Shown here piece by piece: positions 41,953-49,993 of a DNA stretch of 58,715 bases (position 1 is its first letter; every line of letters starts with the position of its first letter). The notes beneath the pieces were generated by a model. The model made no database searches. It had not been told where the DNA came from and worked only from the letters and a program-made list of their open reading frames with translations. Origin of the DNA: Planctomycetota bacterium (lineage in GTDB: Bacteria > Planctomycetota > Phycisphaerae > Phycisphaerales > Phycisphaeraceae); NCBI GenBank assembly GCA_021413865.1, contig JAIOPN010000020.1, positions 1 through 58,715 of the forward strand, written 5' to 3'. A program made the translations under genes and the position numbers.

Positions 41953-42774
41953 ATGCGTCCGAGCATCGTCAAAGCGAAGTTCAAGAAGAATGAGCCGGTG
42001 TTGATCACCTGCCTGCACCTCATCGACCCGTCGCTGCACGAATTGATCGCGCTGATGGGTTTCGACGGCGTCTGGATGGACATGGAGCACCACGCGTACT
42101 CCGTGGAGACCGCCAACCAGCTCATGCGGGCGCTGCGGGTGGGCAGGAGCGACGCGATGGTCCGCCCCGCCAAGGGGGAGTACATGCGGATCGGCCGCAT
42201 GCTCGAGGCCGGCGCGCATGGCATCATGTACCCGCGCTGCTCCGACGCCAAGGAGGCGGCCGAGGTCGTGAAATGGATCAAGTTCGCCCCGCAGGGTCAG
42301 CGCGGCTTCGACGGCGGCAACCCGGACATGCCCTATTGCACGATGGACATGGCGGAGTACCTCCAGTTCGCCAACGACAACACCTGGGTGGTGATCCAGC
42401 TCGAAGAACAGTCCGCGGTCGATCAGGCCGAAGCGATCGCCGCCGTGCCGGGCGTGGACGCGCTGCTGCTGGGCCCCGCCGACTTCAGCGTGCTCAGCGG
42501 CATCCCCGGCCAGTTCAACCACCCCAAGGTGCAGAAGGCCCTGGAAAAGGTCGCGCAGGCCGCCAAGAACACCGGCAAGAACTGGGGCATGCCCGTGGGC
42601 ACCCCCGAGCGCGCCACCGAGCTGATGAACATGGGCGCCCGCCTCATCTGCGCCGGGTGTGACCTGATCTTCGTCAAGACCGGCATGGAGGCGGTGCAGA
42701 AAAACTTCGGCAAGCTCGGCTTCACCTTCAACAACCAGCTCACGAGCGGCCAGAGCTACATGCAGAAGGCGTAA
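41953..42774 (+). CDS. HpcH/HpaI-family aldolase
   Basis: A protein of 273 residues. Family residues: FDGVWMDMEHHAYS (base His and metal region), MLEAGAHGIMYPRCSDAKEA, WVVIQLEEQSAV (metal Glu), and DALLLGPADFSVLSGIPG (metal Asp). It is a class II aldolase that splits 2-keto-3-deoxy acids into pyruvate and an aldehyde. Together with the dehydrogenases it suggests a catabolic route through a 2-keto-3-deoxy intermediate. AAAGGAAC precedes the ATG. Confidence 0.9.
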   Translation: MRPSIVKAKFKKNEPVLITCLHLIDPSLHELIALMGFDGVWMDMEHHAYSVETANQLMRALRVGRSDAMVRPAKGEYMRIGRMLEAGAHGIMYPRCSDAKEAAEVVKWIKFAPQGQRGFDGGNPDMPYCTMDMAEYLQFANDNTWVVIQLEEQSAVDQAEAIAAVPGVDALLLGPADFSVLSGIPGQFNHPKVQKALEKVAQAAKNTGKNWGMPVGTPERATELMNMGARLICAGCDLIFVKTGMEAVQKNFGKLGFTFNNQLTSGQSYMQKA

Positions 42775-42786
42775 ACCGCTGATCCC

Positions 42787-43788
42787 ATGAAACACCGCGT
42801 ATTAGTCATCGGCGTCGGATCGATCGGCGAGCGCCACCTGCGCTGCTTCCAGGCGACGGGCCGGGCGGAGGTGAGCCTCGTCGAGGTCAACGAGTCGCTG
42901 CGTGGCACGATCGCCGAGCGGTACAAGGTCGCCAACGCCTACGCGGGCCTCGACACCGCGCCGCCGGATGCGGGCGGCGTGGCCGTGGTCTGCACGCCGG
43001 CGCACCTGCACATCCCGATGGCGCAGAAGCTCGCCGAGCGCGGGACGCACGTGCTCATCGAGAAACCGTTGAGCATCACCAGTAACGGCGTGGATCATCT
43101 GATCCGGACCGTGGCCGAGAAGCGCGTCACCGCCGGTATCGCCTACGTCTATCGCGCCAACCCGGTGCTCGCCGACATGCGCCGCGCCACCCTCGACGGC
43201 CGGTTCGGCAGACCCGTCGAGTTCATCTTCGTCGGCGGGCAGCACTTCCCCACCTTCCGCCCCGCCTACCGGCAGATCTACTACACGAGGCACGAGACCG
43301 GCGGCGGCGCGATCCAGGACGCGCTGACGCACATCTTCAACGCCGCCGAGTGGCTCATCGGCCCGACGGACCGCATCGTCTGCGACGCGGCGCACCAGGT
43401 GCTCGAGGGCGTCACCGTCGAGGACACGGTCCACGCCGTCACACGGCACGGGAGCGTCATGGGCAGCTTCGCGCTCAACCAGCACCAGGCGCCCAACGAC
43501 ATCTCGATCACCGTCGTCTGCGAGCGCGGCACGGCCCGCTATGTGCTGGCCGAGAGCCGGTGGAAATGGATGACCGACCCCAAGCCCGGCACGCCGTGGA
43601 CCGAAGAGCCCGTCGTGCCTATGGAGCGGGACACCTGGTTCATCAACCAGGCCAACGCCTTCCTCGACGCCGTGGAGGGCAAGGCCCCGGTGCTCTGCCC
43701 ACTGGCGGAGGGGTTGCAGACGCTGCGCGTGAACCTGGCGGCGTTGGAGTCGGCGCGGACGTCGGCGTGGGTCAGGATTGCGCGTTGA
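42787..43788 (+). CDS. Gfo/Idh/MocA-family oxidoreductase
   Basis: A protein of 333 residues. Rossmann motif VIGVGSIGERHLR (about 6-18); catalytic lysine in LIEKPLS (about 91-97). GGGAIQDALTHIFNAAEWL is the second-domain active-site helix, where the family often has a GG...D..H pattern. It oxidises or reduces a sugar, inositol or sugar-acid hydroxyl with NAD(P). It is 12 bases after the aldolase stop and 16 bases before the PhyH gene start, so it is probably in the same operon. Confidence 0.9.
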   Translation: MKHRVLVIGVGSIGERHLRCFQATGRAEVSLVEVNESLRGTIAERYKVANAYAGLDTAPPDAGGVAVVCTPAHLHIPMAQKLAERGTHVLIEKPLSITSNGVDHLIRTVAEKRVTAGIAYVYRANPVLADMRRATLDGRFGRPVEFIFVGGQHFPTFRPAYRQIYYTRHETGGGAIQDALTHIFNAAEWLIGPTDRIVCDAAHQVLEGVTVEDTVHAVTRHGSVMGSFALNQHQAPNDISITVVCERGTARYVLAESRWKWMTDPKPGTPWTEEPVVPMERDTWFINQANAFLDAVEGKAPVLCPLAEGLQTLRVNLAALESARTSAWVRIAR

Positions 43789-43804
43789 TCATTGGAGGAT
43801 CGCC

Positions 43805-44554
43805 ATGGACATCACCAAGATCGCGGAGGATTTCGAGCGTGACGGCGTCGTGCGGGTGCCGCGACTGATCTCCGTCGAAAAAGCGCAGGAGATCCGCGAC
43901 GAGATCGACCGCTACGTCCGCGAGAAACTCGCCACGCTGCCCGGGCCCGATTACGTCCTGGAAAAGGACGGCAAATCCGTCCGCAACCTCTGGCGTCTCG
44001 AAACCCACGACGCCTACTTCCGCGCGCTGCAGGACAACCCCGATATCCTCAAGATCGTCGCCACGCTCGTGCATGGCGAGCCGGTCTGCCAGGGCGTCGA
44101 GACCTTCAACAAGCCCGCCCGCGTCGGATCGGCGGTCCCCTACCACCAGGACAACGCCTACTTCTGCCAGAACCCGCCCCACATGCTCACGGTCTGGATC
44201 GCGCTCGACCCCGTCACCGTCGCCAACGGCGCGGTCTATTACGTCAAGGGCTCGCACCGCACGCTCCTGCCGCACGCCCCCTCGCTGGTGCAGGGCAACT
44301 CGATCGGCCTGGCGGCGCCGCTGGACGTGCCCAAGTCCGAGCAGTTCTGCGGCACGCTCAACGTCGGCGACGCCCTCTTCCACCACTGCCAGGTCGTCCA
44401 CCACTCCGACCCCAACACCACCGACCAGCCCCGCCGCGGCCTTCTCATCGTCTATCACGGCAGCCACACGAAAACCGACCCGAAGCTGCAGGAGGCGTAC
44501 CACAAGGCGCTGGCCCTGGTCACGCCGGATTCGCACGTGCTCAAGCAGAAGTGA
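43805..44554 (+). CDS. Phytanoyl-CoA dioxygenase family protein
   Basis: A protein of 249 residues with the double-stranded beta-helix of Fe(II)/2-oxoglutarate oxygenases. The His-x-Asp pair is in VPYHQDNAYF (about 110-119), and the distal His is likely in FHHCQVVHHSDPN (about 196-208). An Arg for 2-oxoglutarate follows in QPRRGLLIVY. It would hydroxylate a small molecule, with loss of CO2 from 2-oxoglutarate. GGAGGATC before the ATG at 43805 fixes the start. Its substrate is probably a pathway compound of the cluster. Confidence 0.88.
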   Translation: MDITKIAEDFERDGVVRVPRLISVEKAQEIRDEIDRYVREKLATLPGPDYVLEKDGKSVRNLWRLETHDAYFRALQDNPDILKIVATLVHGEPVCQGVETFNKPARVGSAVPYHQDNAYFCQNPPHMLTVWIALDPVTVANGAVYYVKGSHRTLLPHAPSLVQGNSIGLAAPLDVPKSEQFCGTLNVGDALFHHCQVVHHSDPNTTDQPRRGLLIVYHGSHTKTDPKLQEAYHKALALVTPDSHVLKQK

Positions 44555-44574
44555 CGCCGCAGGAGGAAATCGAC

Positions 44575-45408
44575 ATGGCCAAACGCAAACCCGCCGAACC
44601 CACGGTTCAACAGCTCTTCGACCTGACCGGCCGCGTGGTGCTGATCACCGGAGCGGCGGGCCACCTGGGCTCGGCGATGTCACGCGCCTTCGCCGAGGCC
44701 GGCGCGACCCTCGTCATCGCCAGCCGTGAGGCGGACAAGGCAGCCAAGTTCGCCGCGTCGCTCCCCCGCCGCGGCCGTGCCCGACACCACGGCATCGCGC
44801 TGGACCACATGAGCACCGACTCCTGCGAGGCCGGATTCATGGAGGCCGTGAAACGCGCGGGCCGGGTCGACGTGCTGGTCAACAACGCCCTGCACCGCGA
44901 CTCGGTCGCGCACGACCTGACGACCGTCTCCGCCGAGGAGTTCTCCAAGCACCAGGAGAACAACACCGGCTACTTCATCCTCTCGCGCATCTTCCGCAAC
45001 CACATCGTGGCGCGGAACCAGAAGGCCAGGACGCCCGTGAGCGGCAGCGTCATCATGATCGGCTCGATGTACGGCGTGGTCGGCTCGTACCCGGAGGCGT
45101 ACAAAGGCGTGAGCGTCGCCAGCCCCGTGCAGTACCACGCCCTCAAGGGGGGCACGGTCCACATGACGCGCCACCTGGCGGTGTACTGGGCCAAGGACAA
45201 CGTGCGCGTGAACTGCCTCTCGCCCGGCCCGTTCCCCACCGACGCCATCCACCCCGAGATGAAGCGCAGGCTCTGCACCAAGAGCCCGATGGGACGCATG
45301 GGCCACAACTGGGAACTCAAGGGCGCCGCCCTCTTCTTCGCCAGCGACGCCAGCGGCTACGTGACGGGGCAAAACCTGCTCGTGGACGGCGGCTGGACGG
45401 CGTGGTGA
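44575..45408 (+). CDS. Short-chain dehydrogenase/reductase
   Basis: A protein of 277 residues. TGAAGHLGSAMSRAFAEAG is the cofactor loop; NNALH replaces the usual NNAG. The active-site Ser is in MIGSMYG, and the Tyr/Lys pair in YHALKGG. It ends LLVDGGWTAW. The strong GGAGGAAA before ATG 44575 is preferred to the GTG at 44551, which overlaps the PhyH stop. Probably a sugar or sugar-acid dehydrogenase of the cluster. Confidence 0.88.
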   Translation: MAKRKPAEPTVQQLFDLTGRVVLITGAAGHLGSAMSRAFAEAGATLVIASREADKAAKFAASLPRRGRARHHGIALDHMSTDSCEAGFMEAVKRAGRVDVLVNNALHRDSVAHDLTTVSAEEFSKHQENNTGYFILSRIFRNHIVARNQKARTPVSGSVIMIGSMYGVVGSYPEAYKGVSVASPVQYHALKGGTVHMTRHLAVYWAKDNVRVNCLSPGPFPTDAIHPEMKRRLCTKSPMGRMGHNWELKGAALFFASDASGYVTGQNLLVDGGWTAW

Positions 45409-45409
45409 C

Positions 45410-45509
45410 GTTAGCCGTCGGCCTCGGCCGACGCGGCCGCTCGGATAGATAAAGGAAACGTATCGCCCCTGTTGCCCGGAAACAGCGTCGGCCGAGGCCG
45501 ACGGCTAAC
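45410..45509. repeat. Perfect 25-bp inverted repeat GTTAGCCGTCGGCCTCGGCC
   Basis: Arms 45410-45434 and 45485-45509 are exact reverse complements with a 50-base AT-richer loop. It lies between the SDR and the BNR gene. From memory, TTAGCCGTCGGCCTCGGCCGACG palindromes occur in many planctomycete genomes. Confidence 0.88.
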
Positions 45510-45534
45510 CAAGAACCCGAACACGAGAAAACAA

Positions 45535-46545
45535 ATGGAACGCTACATCGCCATCGACAACGTCTGCGCCTGGCCGAACCTCACGCTCATGCCCGACGGC
45601 TCGGTCACGGCCGCGATCTTCAACCAGCCGTGCCACGGTGCGTGGGAGGGCGACGTCGAGGTCTGGGGCAGCGAGGACCAGGGGCGCATGTGGACCCTGC
45701 GCGGCATCGCCGCGCCGCACGCGCCGGCCACCAACCGCATGAACGTCGCCGCCGGTCTCGCGCGCAACGGCGACCTGATCGTGCTCTCCTCCGGCTGGGA
45801 CCAGCGCCCCAAGCGCGGCGGCACTCCGCCCAAAGAAGGCCTCTGCCTCTCGCCCTGGGTCTGCCGCTCCGCCGACGGTGGCCGAACGTGGACGCACACC
45901 GATGCGTTCCCCCCCGTGCCCGAGGCCGGGATGGGTGTGCCGATCCCGTTCGGCGACGTCCTCCAAACCGCCGACGGCTCGCTGGGTGTCTCCTGCTACA
46001 CCGGCAGGATGGACGACAAGAGCTACAGCTACGAATACAACTCCTCCTATTTCTACCGCAGCCGCGACGACGGCAAAACGTGGGGCGAAGCGGTCTTCAT
46101 CGGCAAGGGGAACCACAACGAGACCGCCCCGTTCCACCTGGGCAACGGCAAATGGATCGCCGCGGTGCGCACGCTCAAGCCGGCCAACATCGAGTTGTTC
46201 CGCTCCAACGACGACGGGAAGACCTGGGCGCACGACAACGACCCCACGCGCGAGGCCGAGCACCCCGGCGACATCATCCGCCTGGCGGACGGCCGGCTGC
46301 TGCTGACCTACGGCAACCGCCGCAAGGACGAGTGGAGCGTCTGCGCCAAAGTCAGCGGTGACGAGGGCAAGACATGGTCCCCCGCCGCGACGCTCGTAAA
46401 GCTCATCGAGTCCGATCTGGGCTACCCCAGCACCGTGCAGTTCGCAGACGGCAAGCTCTGCACCGCGTATTACAACCAGCGCAACGAGCGCCACAACCGC
46501 TACCACATGGCGACGCTGGTGTGGGACCTCAAGGAGTTTTTCTGA
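45535..46545 (+). CDS. BNR-repeat sialidase-like protein
   Basis: A protein of 336 residues with at least four Asp-box motifs (S-x-D-x-G-x-T-W): SADGGRTWT, SRDDGKTWG, SNDDGKTWA and SGDEGKTWS. This gives a six-bladed beta-propeller as in exo-alpha-sialidases. No signal peptide is visible, so it may be cytoplasmic. Whether it is a true sialidase cannot be decided without the catalytic Arg triad and Tyr/Glu pair being aligned. Last gene of the cluster, after the 25-bp inverted repeat; it also ends tail-to-tail with the TMTC-like gene. Confidence 0.82.
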   Translation: MERYIAIDNVCAWPNLTLMPDGSVTAAIFNQPCHGAWEGDVEVWGSEDQGRMWTLRGIAAPHAPATNRMNVAAGLARNGDLIVLSSGWDQRPKRGGTPPKEGLCLSPWVCRSADGGRTWTHTDAFPPVPEAGMGVPIPFGDVLQTADGSLGVSCYTGRMDDKSYSYEYNSSYFYRSRDDGKTWGEAVFIGKGNHNETAPFHLGNGKWIAAVRTLKPANIELFRSNDDGKTWAHDNDPTREAEHPGDIIRLADGRLLLTYGNRRKDEWSVCAKVSGDEGKTWSPAATLVKLIESDLGYPSTVQFADGKLCTAYYNQRNERHNRYHMATLVWDLKEFF

Positions 46546-46563
46546 AAACATCCGGGTGAACGG

Positions 46564-48117
46564 TCATGGTGTGATGACGCGCGATTTCATCCGTGCTATC
46601 TCGACATTGTTAAGGTTTTGGGCCGCGCCCGGGTGGTTGGGGTTGATCCGCAGTGCTTCACGGAACTCGTTTATCGCCTCCTCAATCCGGCCGAGCCTGA
46701 CGAGCACGCCGCCGAGGTTGTTGTGGGCGTAGGGATTGTCCGGCTGGATTGAGAGCGAGATCCTGTATTCCCTCTCGGCCTCTTGAAACCGGCTTGCGCC
46801 CGCCAAGGTGGCCCCATATTTATAATGGGCCTGCGACGACCTCGGGGCGGCCCGGACGGCCCGCTCCAGATACACCAGCCCCTCGGCGGATCGGCCCATC
46901 TCCGCCAAGGTCGTACCGACGTTGCACAACGACTCGACGTCCATCGGGGCCACGCGCGTCGCGCGGGTGTACCAATCGAGCGCTGCTTCAAGGTCCCCTT
47001 TCCCGTAGTACGCGGTGCCCATGTTGTTGTAGGGGTCCGTAAGGGAGGGGTCGATGTCGATCGCCGTTCGAAGGTAGCCCATTGACTCGTCGTAGCGTCG
47101 CTGCAGAAGCAGGTAGCCCCCGAGATTGTTGTGCGGCAGCCATGAGCGCGGGCTCTGCTTGAGCGTCGCGCGCCAGAGCGTCACCAGATCGTGATACGTC
47201 GCCGCCTGTCGCCACGTCATCGCGCCGCACAGCACAAGCGCGGCGGCCACCACGGCGGCCAGGGTCCGCCGCACGGCCACGCCCCGCTCCGCCAACCCCG
47301 TCACACCCGCCGCGACCAGTGCAAGCAGGGCGGGCATAGCGAAATACTGCCAGTGGTCCGCCACCAGCGCGTAGCGCATGAAATAAATGTTCACGAAACC
47401 CAGGACCGGCACCAGCATCAACACATAAACCATCAGCGCTGTGAGCACGGCCCTGGCCCACGGCCGATGCTTCCACCGCCAGAGCCCCGCGCCCGCCGCG
47501 ACCAGCAGCGCCGGCGGCAGCCACGCCGTCCACCAATCCCCGGCCGCCACCGCGGGCCAGCGCGGATATGCGAAACTCAGCCCGACCGGCCACAGCGCCT
47601 TGCCAAGATAGAACCACACCGCTCGCCCCGCGATCGCCGTACGTGAGAGGAAACCATCCGCACGCACCACCTCGGCGTTGATCGCATAGGCGAGTTGATA
47701 CCACGCCGTCATGGCCCCGAGCGCCGCCGACGCCACGAAAAACGGCGCCGTGCCCAATATCTCGCGGCGCTCGATCCGGCTGCGCCGCCACCAGGCCAGC
47801 ACCAGCAATACCACTGGCAGCATTACCCCGGCCGTCTTGGCCAGCAGCGAGAAGACGAACAGCAGCAGCGAAACCATCCGCCACCGCCGTCCTTTTCTCC
47901 CATCGTCATTCGCATCACCGTGCAGCCAGCACCACAGTGCACCCAGGAGCAGCGGCAATGGCAGTGTGTTCTTGCGTTCCGTGATCCACGCCACCGACTC
48001 CACGTTCACCGGGTGCAGCGCGAAGAGCATCGCCCCCAGCCATGAGGCCGACGCGGACAACCCCAGTTTCCGCAGCACCGCCCAGAGTAGGAGCGCACTG
48101 ATCGTGTGCAGCGCCAC
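46564..48117 (-). CDS. TMTC-like membrane protein with TPRs, copy 1, 5' end damaged
   Basis: An open frame of 517 codons whose first possible start is an internal GTG (48117). The intact relatives (49994-51883 and 55360-57291) have about 105-125 more N-terminal residues, with one membrane helix and a conserved WDD motif. Here these are gone. The true start is probably the ATG at 48226, which overlaps the stop of copy 2 (ATGA). After about 22 codons the sequence jumps into the body at 48171 in another frame. The body keeps ALHPVNVESVAWITERKNTL, LLAKTAGV and ADHWQYFA, then four to five TPRs (about 350-505). It resembles the DUF1736/TMTC family of O-glycosyltransferases. Probably a pseudogene or an assembly fault. 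Confidence 0.7.
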   Translation of the reverse strand: MALHTISALLLWAVLRKLGLSASASWLGAMLFALHPVNVESVAWITERKNTLPLPLLLGALWCWLHGDANDDGRKGRRWRMVSLLLFVFSLLAKTAGVMLPVVLLVLAWWRRSRIERREILGTAPFFVASAALGAMTAWYQLAYAINAEVVRADGFLSRTAIAGRAVWFYLGKALWPVGLSFAYPRWPAVAAGDWWTAWLPPALLVAAGAGLWRWKHRPWARAVLTALMVYVLMLVPVLGFVNIYFMRYALVADHWQYFAMPALLALVAAGVTGLAERGVAVRRTLAAVVAAALVLCGAMTWRQAATYHDLVTLWRATLKQSPRSWLPHNNLGGYLLLQRRYDESMGYLRTAIDIDPSLTDPYNNMGTAYYGKGDLEAALDWYTRATRVAPMDVESLCNVGTTLAEMGRSAEGLVYLERAVRAAPRSSQAHYKYGATLAGASRFQEAEREYRISLSIQPDNPYAHNNLGGVLVRLGRIEEAINEFREALRINPNHPGAAQNLNNVEIARMKSRVITP

Positions 48118-48222
48118 GTTTACCGCGTGATACCCCGTGGGCGAATCGCCCCACAGCCAGTGTGGTCGTGCTGGTTGTGGGATTGGGCATGCGGGTATGG
48201 GTTCCTGCTGGATCAGCGAGCG

Positions 48223-49956
48223 TCATCGCTGCCCGGGGTCGGGTGTCTGCGTTGGGTTTTTCCCATCCCGCAACTGCAACACTGCGTCCAGGTTTTTCTT
48301 CGCCTTGGCGTATTCCGGGTTGATGCGAAGCGCCTCTTCAAATTGGACAACCGCGTCATCAAACCGTTGGAGGTGAATAAATACCGCGCCGAGGTTGTTG
48401 TGCGTGACCGCATTATCGGGGGCCATGGCGATAGATTTCCGGTACCGATCGATCGCGGCGTCATAATGCCCCATTCTCGTCATCGTCTGACCAAAGAAGC
48501 TGTTCACCTGAGCCGAATCGGGCGCGATTTTTTCGGCCCGATCCAGGTATTGCAGCGCCTCGTCGGACCGCCCCAGTTCCGTCAACGTGGAGCCGATGTT
48601 GCACAAGACGCCGGGGCTCTCCGGGGTCAACAGCAACGCCTTTTGATACCACGCCAGCGCGGAGCCCAGGTCCCCCGTTGCCGCGGCGGTTGCGCCGAGA
48701 TTGTTGTAGGCGTCCACGGCGCGCGGATTGGCGGCGATCGCGCGCACGAAGCTGTCGGTCGCTTCGCCGTATCTCCGCTGGAGCAGTTGCTGCTGTCCTA
48801 GGTTGTTGTACGCAAACCAGGAGTGTGGGTCCCGCTCGATCGTTGCGCGCCAGAGCGTCTCCTGGTCGCGATAGGTCCCGGCCTGACGCCGCGTCAGGTG
48901 GCCATACTGGACGATTACCGCGGCCATCAGAAACCCCACACAGATCTTCCTCCAGGCGCCGCCACCGTGCCACAACCAACCGACCGGTGCTGCGATCAAT
49001 CCCAGCGGCGCGGCCAGGGCGAAGTACTGCCAGTGGTCCGCCACGAGCGCGTAACGCATGAAGTAAATATTCACAAACCCCAGGATCGGCAGGAGCATCG
49101 CCAGGTAAACTATCCACGCCATCAGGGCCGTTCCTGCCGCCCGGTACCGGCGAAACCGCCATAGTAACGCGGTCACCCCCACCAACGCCGCCAGTGGCAA
49201 CCACGTCTCCAACCGTCTTGCATCGGCCGTACCCCAGCGTGTGTAAGCGAAGCTTAGCTCGGTCGGCCAGAGCACCTTGCCGAGATAAAACCACACCGCG
49301 CGCCCTGCGATCAGCAGGCGCGAGAGGAACCCATCCGTGCGCACCACCTCGGAGTCAATCGCGTAGTGGTGCTGGTGCCACGCGGTCGCGGCGCCCAGGA
49401 ATGCGGCCACGGCAAAGAAGGGCGCGGCCCGCAAAACATCCCGCCGCCCCACCCGCCCCCACCGCCACCACGCCAGCGACAACATCACCACCGGCAGCAT
49501 CACCCCCGCCGTCTTTGCCAAGAGCGACAGCGTGAACAGCGCCAGCGACAAGACATACCACCCTCGCCAGGGCGTCGCCTCTTGACGCATCTCATCATCG
49601 CGCAACCAGCACAACAAAGAGCCCAGCAACAGCGGCAAAGGCAGTGTGTTCTTGCGTTCCGTGATCCACGCGACCGACTCCACGTTCACCGGGTGCAGCA
49701 CGAAGAGCATCGCCCCCAGCCATGAGGCCGACGCGGACAACCCCAGTTTCCGCAGCACCGCCCAGAGTAGGAGCGCACTGATCGTGTGCAGCGCCACGTT
49801 TACCGCGTGATACCCCGTGGGCGAATCGCCCCACAGCCAGTTAACCCGCGCGCAGCGCCGGGGTGTACGACACCCACGTCGAGGCGAGAAGCACCACGAT
49901 CCCGGGCAACACGGACCGCCACGGACGCGTTCCCCTCGCCTGTTTTGAGCCTTCAT
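48223..49956 (-). CDS. TMTC-like membrane protein with TPRs, copy 2, 5' end damaged
   Basis: An open frame of 577 codons. From about residue 41 it matches the intact relatives, reading WLWGDSPTGYHAVNVALHTI. Its first 40 residues are the true N-terminal coding region read in the wrong frame. That region, in the right frame, is at 49841-49972 and ends in a stop right at the junction. About 50 residues including the WDD motif are missing. The rest has the conserved ALHPVNVE-like and LLAKTAGV motifs and five to six TPRs (about 390-560). Its stop overlaps the copy 1 start. Likely a pseudogene, or an assembly fault at a repeat. Confidence 0.7.
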   Translation of the reverse strand: MKAQNRRGERVRGGPCCPGSWCFSPRRGCRTPRRCARVNWLWGDSPTGYHAVNVALHTISALLLWAVLRKLGLSASASWLGAMLFVLHPVNVESVAWITERKNTLPLPLLLGSLLCWLRDDEMRQEATPWRGWYVLSLALFTLSLLAKTAGVMLPVVMLSLAWWRWGRVGRRDVLRAAPFFAVAAFLGAATAWHQHHYAIDSEVVRTDGFLSRLLIAGRAVWFYLGKVLWPTELSFAYTRWGTADARRLETWLPLAALVGVTALLWRFRRYRAAGTALMAWIVYLAMLLPILGFVNIYFMRYALVADHWQYFALAAPLGLIAAPVGWLWHGGGAWRKICVGFLMAAVIVQYGHLTRRQAGTYRDQETLWRATIERDPHSWFAYNNLGQQQLLQRRYGEATDSFVRAIAANPRAVDAYNNLGATAAATGDLGSALAWYQKALLLTPESPGVLCNIGSTLTELGRSDEALQYLDRAEKIAPDSAQVNSFFGQTMTRMGHYDAAIDRYRKSIAMAPDNAVTHNNLGAVFIHLQRFDDAVVQFEEALRINPEYAKAKKNLDAVLQLRDGKNPTQTPDPGQR

Positions 49957-49972
49957 TTTCGTCCGCGCTCAT
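49841..49972 (-). pseudogene. True N-terminal fragment of TMTC-like copy 2
   Basis: Starting at the ATG 49972 this frame reads MSADENEGSK, a basic stretch, a membrane helix (PGIVVLLASTWVSY) and TPALRAG, then TAA. It aligns with AYIPALRAGYVWDD of copy 3 and AYSPALRAGFIWDD of copy 4 up to the Gly. After that the sequence jumps to the part of the gene coding for WLWGDSP in another frame. The missing piece is about 50 codons. Confidence 0.75.
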
Positions 49973-49993
49973 GTTTCGCCCAGAGGTGACGGT

